Counted from the first letter of the stretch, positions 8,506 to 17,715 are shown. The stretch: DNA of 51,216 nucleotides from Rubrobacteraceae bacterium (GCA_030448125.1 JAUJNO010000003.1:173153-224368), one strand, 5' to 3'. Made by a program: numbers and translations. Notes: generated from the letters alone by a model not told the origin.

Positions 8506-9756
8506 TCAGAAGCTCTCGAAGTACCCGTCTTCGTCGAACTCCGGTTCCGCCGCCTCACCCAATACCTCGACGTTACCGAACTCCCGCGCCTCGTCTACGA
8601 GGTTCTCGGAGAGGTAGGCGTGCTCCAGGTGCAGCGTGTTCGGGATGCGGACGAAGCGAGTCTCTTCGGCGGGCACCCCCCAGTTGCACCGGATGGCTGT
8701 CTCCAGCGCTTCGCGGTCGTTCGCGCGGATCATGGGGATCTTCGCCCGCTCCAGAAAAGTGCTTGTCAGGGCGTTTGCGTTCATCGCCTCGTAGTCTATG
8801 GCGTGGAAGAGGCGCTCCGTGGTCAGGTCGGCCAGGCCGACGCCGAGGGCATTGCCGTGCGACTGCTCGCTTACGCGGCTGACGATCACGTACTTCGCCC
8901 TGGGGCTCTCCGGCTCTTCCACGCCCAGGATGCGGAAGCGGCCGATGACGTTCGTATCCATCCCCGTCCCGCTGTAGTTCTTTCCCAGAGAGTCCACGAA
9001 GAGCACGTCCATCTCGCGGACGGGCAGGGCGGGCATCAGGCCCGTGTACTGCTCGAGCAGCTCCTCCTCGCGCGTGGTTACGTTCTCCGGTTCGATCGCC
9101 TCGATACGTGCAGGCTCGTCGTAGGCGTTCTCCACGATCCCCAGCCCGAAGAGCACTCGCCCCGAGCGGAAGACCTCCTCGCCGGCCTCGACCATGTAGT
9201 CCCGGATGCCGGTCACGCCGTAGCCGTGCAGGGCGAGCGCCGCCTCGTGCTTGCCCAGGCCGATCGAGGCCATCTTCAGGAGACCGCTCTCGATCTTCGA
9301 GTGGAAGCTGGTGTGAACCTTGATCCTGTTGATCATCACGACCCCGTCCGCCTTCGACGCGTGACGGTCCATGTACACTGGTACCCCGCGTCCGGTCCGC
9401 CCGATCTCGACGGCCTTCATCGAGGACAATATCTGAGCTTCGCAGAACTCCTCCGTGACGTTGAGACTTCTCAACACCTCCATCTGTCCCTCGGCCGTCG
9501 CCCCGCCGTGGCTCCCCATCGCCGGCACGATAAAAGGCTCGGCTCCGCACTCCTTCAAGACGCGAACCAGCGAGCGCAGCACGACGTCTATCCGCGAGAT
9601 CCCGCGGCTCCCCGCCGTAAGCGCGACCCGCATCCCGGACCGGACGCGGGAAGAGATTCCCTCTTTCTCGAACTCCTCACGGACGGTCGCCTCTACGTCC
9701 TCCACGCGCGGCCTCGGAAACTTCTGGCGGACCTTGACTAACTTGGGAAACGCCAT
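8506..9756 (-). CDS. LarA-like (DUF2088) protein, lactate-racemase N-terminal domain
   Basis: 416 residues, start ATG 9756 with GGAGAGGAG just upstream. The N-terminal part follows the LarA/DUF2088 pattern: VRVALTAGSRGI, then VPAMGSHGGAT (His conserved in the family) and INRIKVHTSFH. LarA racemises lactate and related 2-hydroxyacids using a nickel-pincer cofactor made by LarB, LarC and LarE. None of those genes is in the window, and the C-terminal half differs from classical LarA, so the substrate may be different or the cofactor may come from elsewhere. No signal peptide or membrane segment. Transcribed alone, divergently from the phospholipase-D-type gene. Family assignment is good, activity uncertain. 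Confidence 0.75.
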   Translation of the reverse strand: MAFPKLVKVRQKFPRPRVEDVEATVREEFEKEGISSRVRSGMRVALTAGSRGISRIDVVLRSLVRVLKECGAEPFIVPAMGSHGGATAEGQMEVLRSLNVTEEFCEAQILSSMKAVEIGRTGRGVPVYMDRHASKADGVVMINRIKVHTSFHSKIESGLLKMASIGLGKHEAALALHGYGVTGIRDYMVEAGEEVFRSGRVLFGLGIVENAYDEPARIEAIEPENVTTREEELLEQYTGLMPALPVREMDVLFVDSLGKNYSGTGMDTNVIGRFRILGVEEPESPRAKYVIVSRVSEQSHGNALGVGLADLTTERLFHAIDYEAMNANALTSTFLERAKIPMIRANDREALETAIRCNWGVPAEETRFVRIPNTLHLEHAYLSENLVDEAREFGNVEVLGEAAEPEFDEDGYFESF

Positions 9757-10085
9757 CCCTAACTCCTCTCCTCCGCCTCATTCTCCGACAGTGCCAGCTC
9801 GCGCGCCAGGTCTGGAGCGGACCGCGTGTTCGAAGATACGGTACGAGCTTTGAGGGTACGCATCCTCTGACTCGTCGGAAGCCTTACCCGAGCCTCCTTG
9901 TACCGCTGCTCGAAGGGTACGCTTGCCGGGTAGAATCCGTGAAGGACAGAGAGAGGAAGCGCGGTGCTGGTAGCTATCTCAGATTTCGATTCGAGTGTAC
10001 GGCTCAAGTTTCGCAACCGGGCCGCCGCTTGTTACGGGACCGGGGGCTTTGCTCGCCCGGTTCGTCCCGTGAACGGGAAGGGTGA
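9757..10085. other. Divergent intergenic region
   Basis: 329 bases between the LarA-like gene and the phospholipase-D-type gene. It holds the ribosome site of the former and a plus-strand TAGAAT (9931-9936) that may serve the latter. A short GGGACCGGGGG / CCCGGTTCGTCCC inverted pairing occurs near 10037-10066. No gene is supported. Confidence 0.35.
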
Positions 10086-11570
10086 GTGAGACTGGTCCCG
10101 CAACAAGACAGGGCGATGACGCGGGTCAGCGACGCGCCGTTGCGCGGCGGCAACGAGCTCGGGCTGCTCAAAAACGGCCCCGCTACTTACGAGGACTGGC
10201 TCGGGGCGATCGAGAGCGCGGAGCGCTGGGTACACCTGGAGAACTACATCTTCCGGGCCGATAAGGTCGGGCAACGCTTCGGCGAAGTGTTGGCGGCTAA
10301 GGCCCGCGAGGGTGTGCCTGTGCGCGTCCTCTACGACTGGTTCGGCTCGATGGACGTGCCTAGATCCTTCTGGGATGAACTCCGCCGTGCGGGGGTAGAG
10401 GCGCGGGCCGTCAACCCGCCGGCGCTTCGGGAACCTCTCGACTTCTTGCGGCGCGACCACCGCAAGTTGGTCGCCGTTGACGGGACCTATGCCTCGGCGG
10501 GCGGGGTATGCATTGGCGACGAGTGGCTCAGGCGCTCCCCGGAGACGGGGCTCCCCTATCGCGACACGGCCGTGAGCGTGCGGGGACCGGCCGTCGCCGA
10601 CCTCGAACGCGCCTTCGCTGGCGTGTGGGATCAGAGCGGTCCTCCGCTCCCCGCCGGAGAGCGTCCCGCCGCCGGGGACGTACCGCCGGCCGGCGAGACG
10701 GAGGTGCGGGTGGTGATCCAGGAGCCCGGCAAGGCGCGCATCTTGCGGGTCCTCGAGCTCCTCATGGCCGAGGTCGAGGAGCGGATGTGGATCGCCGACG
10801 CGTACTTCCTCTCGGTCCCGACGCTAACCCAGTCCCTGATGGCGGCTGCGAGGGACGGGGTGGACGTGCGCATCCTCCTGCCGGCCACCAACGATCTGCC
10901 CTGGATCGGGTTCTTCTCCCGGATCGGCTACCACCAACTCCTCGAAGCGGGGGTGCGTATCTACGAGTACGGTGGCCTGATGATGCACGCGAAGACGAAC
11001 GTCGCCGACGGACTCTGGGGCCGGGTCGGCTCTACTAACCTGAACGTCTCCGGCCTCCTGGCGAACTGGGAGTTGGACATCCTCGCCGAGGACCGGTCCT
11101 TCGGCTCCGAGATGGAGGCGATGTTCGAGGAGGACCTGGCGGACGCCCGGGAGATCCTGCTCAGGCGAACCTCCGGCCTCATCCGCCGTGCCCGTCTCCC
11201 GCGGGCGCAGCCCGAGCGTCCCATCAGCCCGGCCGAGCGGCAGATCCAGCGCGAGACGCCCGGCAGCGGTCCGCGGGCGGTGGCGACGGCCTCCCGGGTC
11301 GGGAACGCCGTCCTTACCGCGAGCGGCGACCCCTTGCGCACCAACGAGAGCGCTATCGGCGCCACGCTCGCCGCCGGCGCTCTGGTCGCCTCGATCCTCG
11401 GCGCCCGTCACCCGCGCCTCCTCGCCTGGCCGCTCGCGGCCGTCGGCGGCCTCGCCGGAACTCTTGGCCTCGCGTACACTGCCCAACGGGCCTGGTCCGA
11501 ACGCGCCGCGAAGGACGCGTCGGGCGGAGACGACGAGAGCACCGGCAGCCCCGGCGCCTCGGGCTTATAG
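10086..11570 (+). CDS. Phospholipase D-superfamily protein (cardiolipin synthase-like)
   Basis: 494 residues with two HKD catalytic motifs: HRKLVAVD near residue 125 and HAKTNVAD near residue 300, the latter followed by GSTNLN. Two HKD halves form one active site that transfers phosphatidyl groups through a phospho-histidine, as in cardiolipin synthase Cls. Unlike ClsA there is no N-terminal membrane hairpin; instead two hydrophobic segments lie at the C-terminus (GATLAAGALVASILGA and WPLAAVGGLAGTLGLAY). GTG 10086 is used with GGAAGG upstream; ATG 10116 is a weaker alternative. A role in phospholipid synthesis at the membrane is the likeliest reading; a PLD-type nuclease is less likely. Confidence 0.85.
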   Translation: MRLVPQQDRAMTRVSDAPLRGGNELGLLKNGPATYEDWLGAIESAERWVHLENYIFRADKVGQRFGEVLAAKAREGVPVRVLYDWFGSMDVPRSFWDELRRAGVEARAVNPPALREPLDFLRRDHRKLVAVDGTYASAGGVCIGDEWLRRSPETGLPYRDTAVSVRGPAVADLERAFAGVWDQSGPPLPAGERPAAGDVPPAGETEVRVVIQEPGKARILRVLELLMAEVEERMWIADAYFLSVPTLTQSLMAAARDGVDVRILLPATNDLPWIGFFSRIGYHQLLEAGVRIYEYGGLMMHAKTNVADGLWGRVGSTNLNVSGLLANWELDILAEDRSFGSEMEAMFEEDLADAREILLRRTSGLIRRARLPRAQPERPISPAERQIQRETPGSGPRAVATASRVGNAVLTASGDPLRTNESAIGATLAAGALVASILGARHPRLLAWPLAAVGGLAGTLGLAYTAQRAWSERAAKDASGGDDESTGSPGASGL

Positions 11571-11624
11571 ATAGGTTCGGGCTGCTCGACAGGTCTTCAG
11601 CGGCGCCGAGGTCTTTCCGACGGC

Positions 11625-11630
11625 TATAAT
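11625..11630 (+). promoter_or_regulatory. -10 box upstream of the HD-GYP gene
   Basis: A perfect TATAAT lies 53 bases before the ATG at 11683, in the intergenic space after the PLD gene. No convincing -35 box accompanies it. Confidence 0.4.
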
Positions 11631-11682
11631 TCTGGCGGTCGGGGATCGGGTAACTCTGGGGACGGTAGGACCGTCGTACTTT

Positions 11683-13039
11683 ATGGACGAGCGAGCTGCG
11701 GATAGAGAGACGTTCAAGTTCTCCGAGGTACTCTCGGCGCTGTCCTTCGTCCTGGACAGGGTTGAGGGACAGCCCGAGGGCCACGTCGTCCGCTCCTGCT
11801 TCGTGGGGATGACCGTCGGCGAGCGCCTCGGGCTGGCGGAGGAGCAACGCTCCGCGCTCTTTTACGCTCTGCTACTCAAGGACGCCGGCTGCTCCAGCAC
11901 CTCTTCCAGGGTGGCGGCGTTGTTCGAGGCCGACGACTTCGAGGTCAAGAAGACTTTGAAGACGACCGACCGGAACCGTCTGCCCGAATCGTTATTGTAC
12001 GTCGCGCGCACCGTGAGCCCGGGCGGGAGCCTTCGGATCAGGGCCCGGCGTTTTTTGGCTGTCGGGATGGAGGGACGGAGGGTCAACCGCCGGCTTGTCC
12101 GGATCCGCTGCGAGCGAGGGGCGGAGATAGCACGCCTGATCGGCTTCCCCGAAGAGACCGTCCGGGCGATACGCAACCTCGACGAGCACTGGGACGGCGC
12201 CGGACACCCCGACGGCCTTCGGAGAGAGGAGATACCGCTGCTCTCCCGGATCTGCAAGCTGGCCCAGACCATAGATTTCTTCTACAGCGCCTTCGGTCCG
12301 GCCCAGGCCGAAGAGGCAATCCGTGCCCGTCGCAAGAGATGGTTCGACCCCGCTCTCGTCGACGTCTTTCTGGTCGAGGCCCGAGCAGGCTCGATGTGGG
12401 AGAGCATCGCGGATCCGAACCTCTCGCGCGGTCTCGCGCCTGGAGCCGGCCGACCGCGTCCTGGCGGTCACCCCCGAACGCCTGGATCTCACCGCCCGCG
12501 CCTTCGCCCGGATCATCGACGCCAAGTCGCCCTTCACTTACCGGTACTCCGAGAGGGTCGCCGATACGGCCGTGATGATGGCGGAGCACATGGAGTTCCC
12601 GGCTCCGGCGGTGCGCGACCAGAGGCGAGCAGGGCTGCTCCACGACATAGGTAAGCTCGGCGTCTCCAACCGCATCCTCGACAAGCCTGGCCCCCTCACC
12701 CCAAAGGAGCACGCCCGGATAAAGAAGCATCCTGGGCTGACCTACGAGGTCTTGATGCGGGTACCTCCCTTCCGCACCATCGCGGAGGTGGCGGCCAGTC
12801 ACCACGAGAAACTCGACGGCACGGGCTACCACCGGGGCATGACCGGGGAGGACCTGGACCTTCCCTCCCGCATCCTGGCCGTCACCGACATCTTCGACGC
12901 CCTCTCTCAGGGCCGTCCCTACCGCCCGGCCATGCCGATGGAGAGGGTCCTCGGTCTCTTGAAGGAGGAGAGCGGCGAGAAGCTCTGTCCCCGGTGCGTA
13001 GGTGCTCTCGACGACTTGGTCTCGAAGGGCGAACTCTGA
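11683..13039 (+). pseudogene. Tandem HD-domain (HD-GYP type) protein with one frameshift
   Basis: Two frames join into about 450 residues. The first half has a degenerate HD-like module with DEHWDGAGHPDG. The second half has a complete HD-GYP core: GLLHDIGKLGV (HD metal ligands), HHEKLDGTGYHRG, then ILAVTDIFDALSQGRPYR. HD-GYP domains hydrolyse cyclic-di-GMP or related cyclic dinucleotides; no receiver or sensor domain is seen in front. The break is near 12430 in TCGCGCGGTCTCG; removing one G gives SRVSRLEPADR in one frame. All second-domain catalytic residues are kept, so a sequencing error is possible. A separate short protein from the second frame (HD-GYP only) is another possibility, but it has no ribosome site. 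Confidence 0.75.
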
Positions 13040-13485
13040 CAGCGGCGTTTGTGAGCATTGATCCCGCCGGAGGCCCGGATCCATTTTTGCGGGCGGGACG
13101 CCCGCGTTCCCAGAAGAGCTCTCTTGGCTCAACCTTCGTGAACACCGCTGTAAGGCTGGTCCGCGTTGACGCGCCCAGCCCGCTTCAATAACATGCGATA
13201 CAAGGAACGGCGGCGAAAAGATCCCGCCGAAGACGTGGAGGGGAGCGCGGGAAGTACAGGGGAAACAGAAGGGAAAGCCGATGGCCAGGAGCGCCGGTTG
13301 GGGACGGCTGCGTCTCGCGAGTATGCGCTATGGGAGCATCAGACCTCGCGGAGTCCGTCGCGAGCACCTCTTTCGTAACCTGGGGCACCTGCCGCCCTTC
13401 TGCTTCTTCGCGGCGTTCCCGTTCGAGATGAAGGGTGGGCCCGGTCGCCCGCGCGGACGGTAGCCCTGGTTCCGAAGGAGGGGTA
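13040..13485. other. Intergenic region, no recognised gene
   Basis: 446 bases. It contains a perfect hairpin GCGGGCG-GGA-CGCCCGC at about 13089-13105 without a T run, 50 bases after the HD-GYP stop. A basic frame near 13194-13378 has no ribosome site and no family resemblance. The cyclase ribosome site GAAGGAGGGG is at its right end. Confidence 0.35.
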
Positions 13486-14127
13486 GTGGAGATAATAGAC
13501 ATTACGACGACCGTGGGTCCGAAGACGGTGAAGTGGCCGGACGAGACGGACCCGCCGTCGCGGGAGTTCCTCAACAACACCGACCGGGGCGACCCGAACA
13601 CCGTCAGCCAGTGGACCTTGTCCGCCCACACCGGCACCCACATGGACGCCCGGATGCACTTCATCCCCGGCGGATGGGCGATGGAGGCCCTGGACCTGGG
13701 ACGCTCCGTGGGGCCGTGCCGGGTCGTGGACCTCACGGGCGTCGAGGGACACGTGAGCCGGGCCGATCTCGAGGCCGCGGGGGTCGCGGGGCAGGCCCGC
13801 CTACTCCTCAAGACCCGCAACTCGAGTCTGGGGCTCATGCAGAGAGAGGAGTTCGACGAGGGTTACGTCGCCATCTCCGAAGAGGCGGCGGAGTACCTGG
13901 TCGAGATTGGGGTGGAGACCGTGGGGGTGGACTACCTCTCCGTCGAGCCGTTCGAGGATGGGGAGTTCCGCACCCACCACGCGTTGCTTGGGGCGGACGT
14001 TCTGATCCTGGAGGGTTTGGTGCTTGTGGACGTGGAGCCGGGGGAGTACTTCCTCGCGTGCCTGCCCCTGAAGCTTGCGGGCTCCGACGGCTCACCCGCG
14101 CGGGCGATACTCATGCGGAACCTTTAG
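13486..14127 (+). CDS. Cyclase family protein (kynurenine formamidase-like metal hydrolase)
   Basis: 213 residues. The metal-binding signature HTGTHMDARMHF (about residues 46-57) matches the HxGTHxDxPxH motif of the cyclase/KynB family, with Arg in place of the usual Pro. VGVDYLSVEPFEDGEFRTHHALLG gives the later His residues, of the family pattern. Members hydrolyse formyl-kynurenine or isatin, or act as cyclases in polyketide pathways. No kynurenine pathway gene is near, so substrate is open. GTG 13486 is preceded by GAAGGAGGGG. An alcohol-dehydrogenase remnant follows directly. Confidence 0.85.
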   Translation: MEIIDITTTVGPKTVKWPDETDPPSREFLNNTDRGDPNTVSQWTLSAHTGTHMDARMHFIPGGWAMEALDLGRSVGPCRVVDLTGVEGHVSRADLEAAGVAGQARLLLKTRNSSLGLMQREEFDEGYVAISEEAAEYLVEIGVETVGVDYLSVEPFEDGEFRTHHALLGADVLILEGLVLVDVEPGEYFLACLPLKLAGSDGSPARAILMRNL

Positions 14128-14145
14128 AGAGACCCGCCACAAAGG

Positions 14146-14515
14146 CCATCGTGCAACGGGCCGGAGGAGATGGCGCCGAGGCCGTGGTGGAGCCCGGGAC
14201 GGTGATCGTCCGCTCCGGGGCGGCAGGTATATGCGGCCCGGAGATCGAAGGATATCCTGGCAAGATGGGAAACCGTACCCCGCCACCGGTGACAGGCCAC
14301 GAGCTCGCGGGGCCGCCGTCATCGAGGCGGGCGAGGGGGCGCCCCGAGCTGGACGGAAGGGGGAGGCGGCGGACTCGCTCTCCTCGGACGGGATGCGCAA
14401 GCTCTGTCACGCCGGAACCCTCGGCCTGGTATGCCTGCAAGCCATGGTGCTGGATGGGATCCCGAAGGTCTCCACAGGGGATAAGCGACGCTCGTGCTCC
14501 TCGTACGGAGCGCAA
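14146..14515 (+). pseudogene. Remnant of a zinc-type alcohol dehydrogenase
   Basis: Right after the cyclase, one frame reads TKAIVQRAGGDGAEAV and then AAGICGPEIEGYPGKMG and PVTGHELAG, the start of the GroES-like catalytic domain of medium-chain dehydrogenases (Cys and His zinc ligands). The next frame continues ADSLSSDGMRKLCHAG, where the structural zinc lobe would be. It then jumps to GTLGLVCLQAMVLDGIPKVS, which resembles the Rossmann-fold glycine loop. So there is at least one frameshift and a large internal deletion. It is dead. The intact ancestor would have been about 340 residues. Confidence 0.6.
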
Positions 14516-14555
14516 AGCACGTTATCATTACGAGCGAAGACTCACCTGCAAGCGA

Positions 14556-15116
14556 ATGGAGTGGCGAGGGTTGCGCATAAGTTGGCGTGAGGTTCTGGGG
14601 CTTCTGATCGGGGTAGCGATATGCTACGGCTTGTTTAGTTACGCCGTGGTCTACGCGCCCCAAATCCGCGAGGCGGCTTCGGAGCGGACCCAGGAGGAAG
14701 ACTCGCGGAGCGGGGAAACCGGGCAGAGTACCGCCCCGGCGGCCCCGGGCGAGGACACGAAAACGGTGGTCATACGGGTGACTGGATCTACCGGTGAATC
14801 GTTTGGCGTTAACTACGGTAACCTAAGCTCGAGCCAATCGGACGAGGGGGTCGTACCCGCCGACTACAAGGTTCAAGTTCGTACCGATCCTTCTTCCGGG
14901 GACTACGCCACCGCTACGGCGTGGAAGTTCACCGGGGACAGCAAGGAGTTGAAGGTGCAGATCCTGGACAACGGCACGGTGGTCAGCGAAGGGAGCACCA
15001 CCGAGGATTACGGGGCCACGGGCGTCAGATGGAACCCTAACCAACCACAGCCGGAGCCCACCGCGCCTCCTGCCACGCAGAAGAAGGCCGTGGAGGGCAA
15101 AGGGTTCCGGTCTTGA
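14556..15116 (+). CDS. Membrane-anchored MmpS-like protein
   Basis: 186 residues: a short cytoplasmic start, one membrane helix (LGLLIGVAICYGLFSYAVVYA, about residues 14-33), a low-complexity linker rich in Glu, Ser and Pro, and an extracytoplasmic beta domain. That domain (VVIRVTGSTGES, VNYGNLSSSQSDEG, LKVQILDNGTVVSEGST) follows the MmpS pattern of a V-x-G opening strand and a C-terminal I-x-D/N-G-x-VV strand. MmpS proteins assist MmpL transporters in lipid or siderophore export, but no MmpL gene is in the window. The ATG has no clear ribosome site, so the start is uncertain. A Pro-rich tail ends the protein. Fold assignment is tentative. Confidence 0.6.
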   Translation: MEWRGLRISWREVLGLLIGVAICYGLFSYAVVYAPQIREAASERTQEEDSRSGETGQSTAPAAPGEDTKTVVIRVTGSTGESFGVNYGNLSSSQSDEGVVPADYKVQVRTDPSSGDYATATAWKFTGDSKELKVQILDNGTVVSEGSTTEDYGATGVRWNPNQPQPEPTAPPATQKKAVEGKGFRS

Positions 15117-15122
15117 AGGAGG

Positions 15123-15169
15123 CCGCGGCGATCTTCCTACCGCTCGCCGGTATGAGGAGATCGCCGCGG
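15123..15169. terminator. Hairpin between converging genes
   Basis: CCGCGGCGATC (15123-15133) pairs perfectly with GATCGCCGCGG (15159-15169), extended by partial pairing inwards. It lies 7 bases after the MmpS-like stop and 12 bases from the stop of the minus-strand reductase, so it can serve both. There is no T run. Confidence 0.6.
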
Positions 15170-15180
15170 TTACGGGTGAT

Positions 15181-15930
15181 CTACTGCATGTAAATACCGC
15201 CGTTGATGTTGATCGTCTGGCCGGTTATATAGTCCCCGTCCTCCACGAGGAAGCGCACGGCCCGGGCCACCTCGCGGGGCTCTCCGATCCGTCCAAGCGG
15301 TATCCTCTGGCGGATCCTGTCCTTGACCTCTTCGGGCACCGCGGAGAACATCTCGGTCTCTATGAAGCCCGGGCAGATCGCGTTGACGGTCACGTTGTAG
15401 CGCGCCAGCTCCTGAGCGGCGGACTTGGTAAAACCTATAATCCCCGCCTTGGCCGCCGCGTAGTTGGTCTGGCCGAAGTTACCCGCCTGCCCCACGAAGG
15501 AGCTGATGTTGATTATCTTGCCGCTCTCCTGCTCTATGAACTGCGGAAGGGCCGCTTTGACCGTGTAGTAGCAGCTGTTGAGATCCACCTGCACGACCCT
15601 GTCCCACTCGTCGGTGGTGAGCTTCTTCATGGTCTTGTCTACGGTGATGCCGGCGTTGTTCACCAGCACGTCTATGCGTCCGAACCTCTCCAGCGTCTCC
15701 TCGATGAGCTCCCGGGCTTGGTCCGCGTCGGAGACGTCGGCGCCTATCGCCACGGCTTGCTCGGCCCCGTTGCCCGAGAGCTTCTCGACGACCTCCTCGG
15801 CCGGTTCCTTGCTCCTTGAGTAGTTGACGACCACCCTCGCGCCCGCGTAGCCAAGCTCCTCGGCGATGGCGCTTCCCATGCCCCTACCGGCCCCCGTAAC
15901 CACCGCGACCGCGCCTTCCAGGCTTCCCAC
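15181..15930 (-). CDS. Acetoacetyl-CoA reductase-like SDR (PhaB/FabG family)
   Basis: 249 residues, classical short-chain dehydrogenase. It has VVTGAGRGMGSAIA (NADP-binding glycine loop), VNNAGIT, and the catalytic Ser in IINISSFVGQAGNFG with YAAAK. It ends in NINGGIYMQ. The NFGQTNYAAAKAG and CPGFIETEM motifs are close to PhaB acetoacetyl-CoA reductases of polyhydroxybutyrate synthesis, though FabG-type oxoacyl reductases share them. GTG start at 15930 with AAGGAGGG upstream. No PhaA or PhaC gene is nearby. Monocistronic, facing away from the permease remnant. Confidence 0.85.
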   Translation of the reverse strand: MGSLEGAVAVVTGAGRGMGSAIAEELGYAGARVVVNYSRSKEPAEEVVEKLSGNGAEQAVAIGADVSDADQARELIEETLERFGRIDVLVNNAGITVDKTMKKLTTDEWDRVVQVDLNSCYYTVKAALPQFIEQESGKIINISSFVGQAGNFGQTNYAAAKAGIIGFTKSAAQELARYNVTVNAICPGFIETEMFSAVPEEVKDRIRQRIPLGRIGEPREVARAVRFLVEDGDYITGQTININGGIYMQ

Positions 15931-16083
15931 GAGGAACCCTCCTTTCCTTCACTCAACTTCCTATCCCAATCAAGACACCATTATATCTATACCCGGATGT
16001 CGCGCCCACGGTCGCCGGTCATCTTCGAAAAGACCGTCCACTGAGCCCCAGCGACCGGAGCACAAACAGAAAGGTAGGGCCGC

Positions 16084-16470
16084 ATGAGCACCGTGAGCGT
16101 AAGGAAACGTATACCCGGGGTGCTTCGAGGTGCCGCGCGAGCGGTTCTCAGGCGCGGTCTCCCGGCTTGCGGCCGCGGGGGCTTTGGCCGTTATCTTCGT
16201 CTCGTTCGCCTCGCTATATCTCCCGAGCGCCGACGATCTGTTCAGCATCGGCTTCCGGCTCTTAATCGTCGCCGTTATAGCCACCGGCACGGCGTCATCA
16301 TCACGGCTGGCATAGACTTCTCTGTGGGCAACAGTATTCGTTGGTCCGCGGGTTTTCGTGCCCCTTACCGCTGGCGCTCGTCTTCGAGAAGAGGCAAGCT
16401 GCTCGTCCCGGCTGTCGCGGCGGTAAGATTGGGCGCGAGGGACCGCGGGGCCGGACCCGCGAGCCGGTGA
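16084..16470 (+). pseudogene. Remnant of a ribose-type ABC transporter permease
   Basis: ATG 16084 with AAAGGTAGGG upstream. Three frames together read a typical start of an RbsC-like permease: RERFSGAVSRLAAAGALAV, then FASLYLPSADDLFSIGFRLL, then GVIITAGIDFSVGN, the hallmark motif of sugar permeases of this family. One T too many near 16122 and one G too few near 16293 break the frame. After SVGN homology fades within 40 codons, whereas a full permease has about 320 residues. So this is a truncated, frameshifted relic. It could have been part of a sugar operon together with the dehydratase at 2984-4259 (inference). Confidence 0.65.
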
Positions 16471-16487
16471 AGGAAGGGGGACTACCG

Positions 16488-17696
16488 ATGAAGTTCGACT
16501 TACCCACGGACGAGGCCAGAGGGCTCGTGAAGGAGGCGCGTCCCCTGCTCGACGGGCCCATCGCTGCCGCCGTCGAGGAGCACCGGCGCGGTCCTGGCGA
16601 CGAGCCGCACCTGGAGCCGGACGGCTCGCTGGCCGCGCACGTGCGAGACCTCAAGCGGCGCGTGGCCCGCCTCGGGGCCGAGGCCGGGCTCTACGCCCCT
16701 CACGTCTCCACGGCCCTGGGCGGGCGCGGTTCTTCGCTGCGTGCCTGCATGTACCTGCACGAGGAGGTCTTCCTGAGAGGATTAGGCGGCCAGCAGTGGA
16801 TGCTCGGCTGGACCGACGGCCCGAGTCCCATGGTCGAGGTCGCCACGGAGAGGGCCGTTCGCGAGTTCGTCGGGCCCCTGATGCGGGCCGAGATTTCGAC
16901 CGCCTTCGCCCAGACCGAGCCGGAGGCGGGCTCCGACGCGACCAACCTGGGCACCGTCGCCAGGCGCTCGGGTGGCGACTGGGTGGTGACGGGCTATAAG
17001 CACCTCATAACCAACGCCCCCTTCGCCGAGGTCGTCCAGGTCGTGGCCCGGACCGAGGATGGTGCATACGGCGTCTTTCTGGTGCCGGAGGACGTAAGAG
17101 GCTTCTCCCGCGGCCCGATCCAACAGACCATCATGGACGACGGGCAGACGGGATCTCTCGTCTTCGAGGACTGCCGCATCCCGCTGGACATGGTGCTCGG
17201 GGAGCCACGAGAAGGGTTCGCGGTACCGATGCGGTGGGTGAACTGGACCAAAGCCCGGCGGGCCGGCATGTGCGTGGGCCTCGCCCGCCACTGCCTGGAC
17301 CGGGCGCTCGAGTACGCCGGGGAGAGGTACGCCTTCGGCAGACCGGTCGGCTCCTTCGAGCAGGTGGCGTACCAGATAAGCGAGGCGCACCGGCACACGT
17401 GGGCGACTAGAGCGGCGTGCGACCGTCTCCTGGAGGAGATCGACGCCGCGGACCCGTGGGAGAAACCCGACGCCGGGACCCGGGCGAACTTCGCCGCCAT
17501 CAAGCTGATGGCCGAGGAGTGCCTGCTCGAGGCCGCCGACGTGGCGGTGCAGGTCTTCGGGGGCCTCGGGCTCCTGAAATCCACGGGTCTCGAGCACGTC
17601 TACAGGGTGGCGAGGAACCTGCGGATACCGGGCGGAACCGCCGAGATGCAGCGCCGCGAGATCGCCCGCTCGCTGGGCCTGCTAAAGAAGGGCTAG
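16488..17696 (+). CDS. Acyl-CoA dehydrogenase
   Basis: 402 residues with GGAAGGGGG before ATG 16488. Family marks are FAQTEPEAGSDA (FAD/substrate loop), VTGYKHLITNAPFAEV, GFAVPMRWVNWTKARR, RYAFGRPVGSFEQVAYQI, and the C-terminal VFGGLGLLKSTGLEHVYR with PGGTAEMQRREIARSLG. The Glu in the LEHVYR region is a candidate catalytic base, but the usual YEG motif is not kept. The enzyme would desaturate acyl-CoA thioesters with FAD, handing electrons to ETF. Followed after 19 bases by the phosphoglycerate mutase-like gene, so possibly one transcript. Confidence 0.9.
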   Translation: MKFDLPTDEARGLVKEARPLLDGPIAAAVEEHRRGPGDEPHLEPDGSLAAHVRDLKRRVARLGAEAGLYAPHVSTALGGRGSSLRACMYLHEEVFLRGLGGQQWMLGWTDGPSPMVEVATERAVREFVGPLMRAEISTAFAQTEPEAGSDATNLGTVARRSGGDWVVTGYKHLITNAPFAEVVQVVARTEDGAYGVFLVPEDVRGFSRGPIQQTIMDDGQTGSLVFEDCRIPLDMVLGEPREGFAVPMRWVNWTKARRAGMCVGLARHCLDRALEYAGERYAFGRPVGSFEQVAYQISEAHRHTWATRAACDRLLEEIDAADPWEKPDAGTRANFAAIKLMAEECLLEAADVAVQVFGGLGLLKSTGLEHVYRVARNLRIPGGTAEMQRREIARSLGLLKKG

Positions 17697-17715
17697 GTCT
17701 GGTACGGGCGCCCGG

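Noticed and set aside
8398..9741. Long open frame (447 codons) on the plus strand
   Set aside because: It is antisense to the LarA-like gene, has no ribosome site and reads as low-complexity Leu/Val/His/Asp-rich sequence; it results from high GC at third positions.
9759..10016. Minus-strand frame upstream of the LarA-like gene
   Set aside because: No ribosome site and an unlikely composition; it covers the probable promoter region.
13089..13105. GC-rich perfect hairpin after the HD-GYP gene as a terminator
   Set aside because: No T run follows on the plus strand and the T run on its left side has the wrong orientation.
13166..13378. Small basic plus-strand frame before the cyclase
   Set aside because: No ribosome site and no conserved pattern.
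13533..15116. One 527-codon plus-strand frame spanning cyclase, dehydrogenase remnant and MmpS-like gene
   Set aside because: Only its last 186 codons and a part over the dehydrogenase remnant look like protein; the first part is out of frame with the real cyclase.
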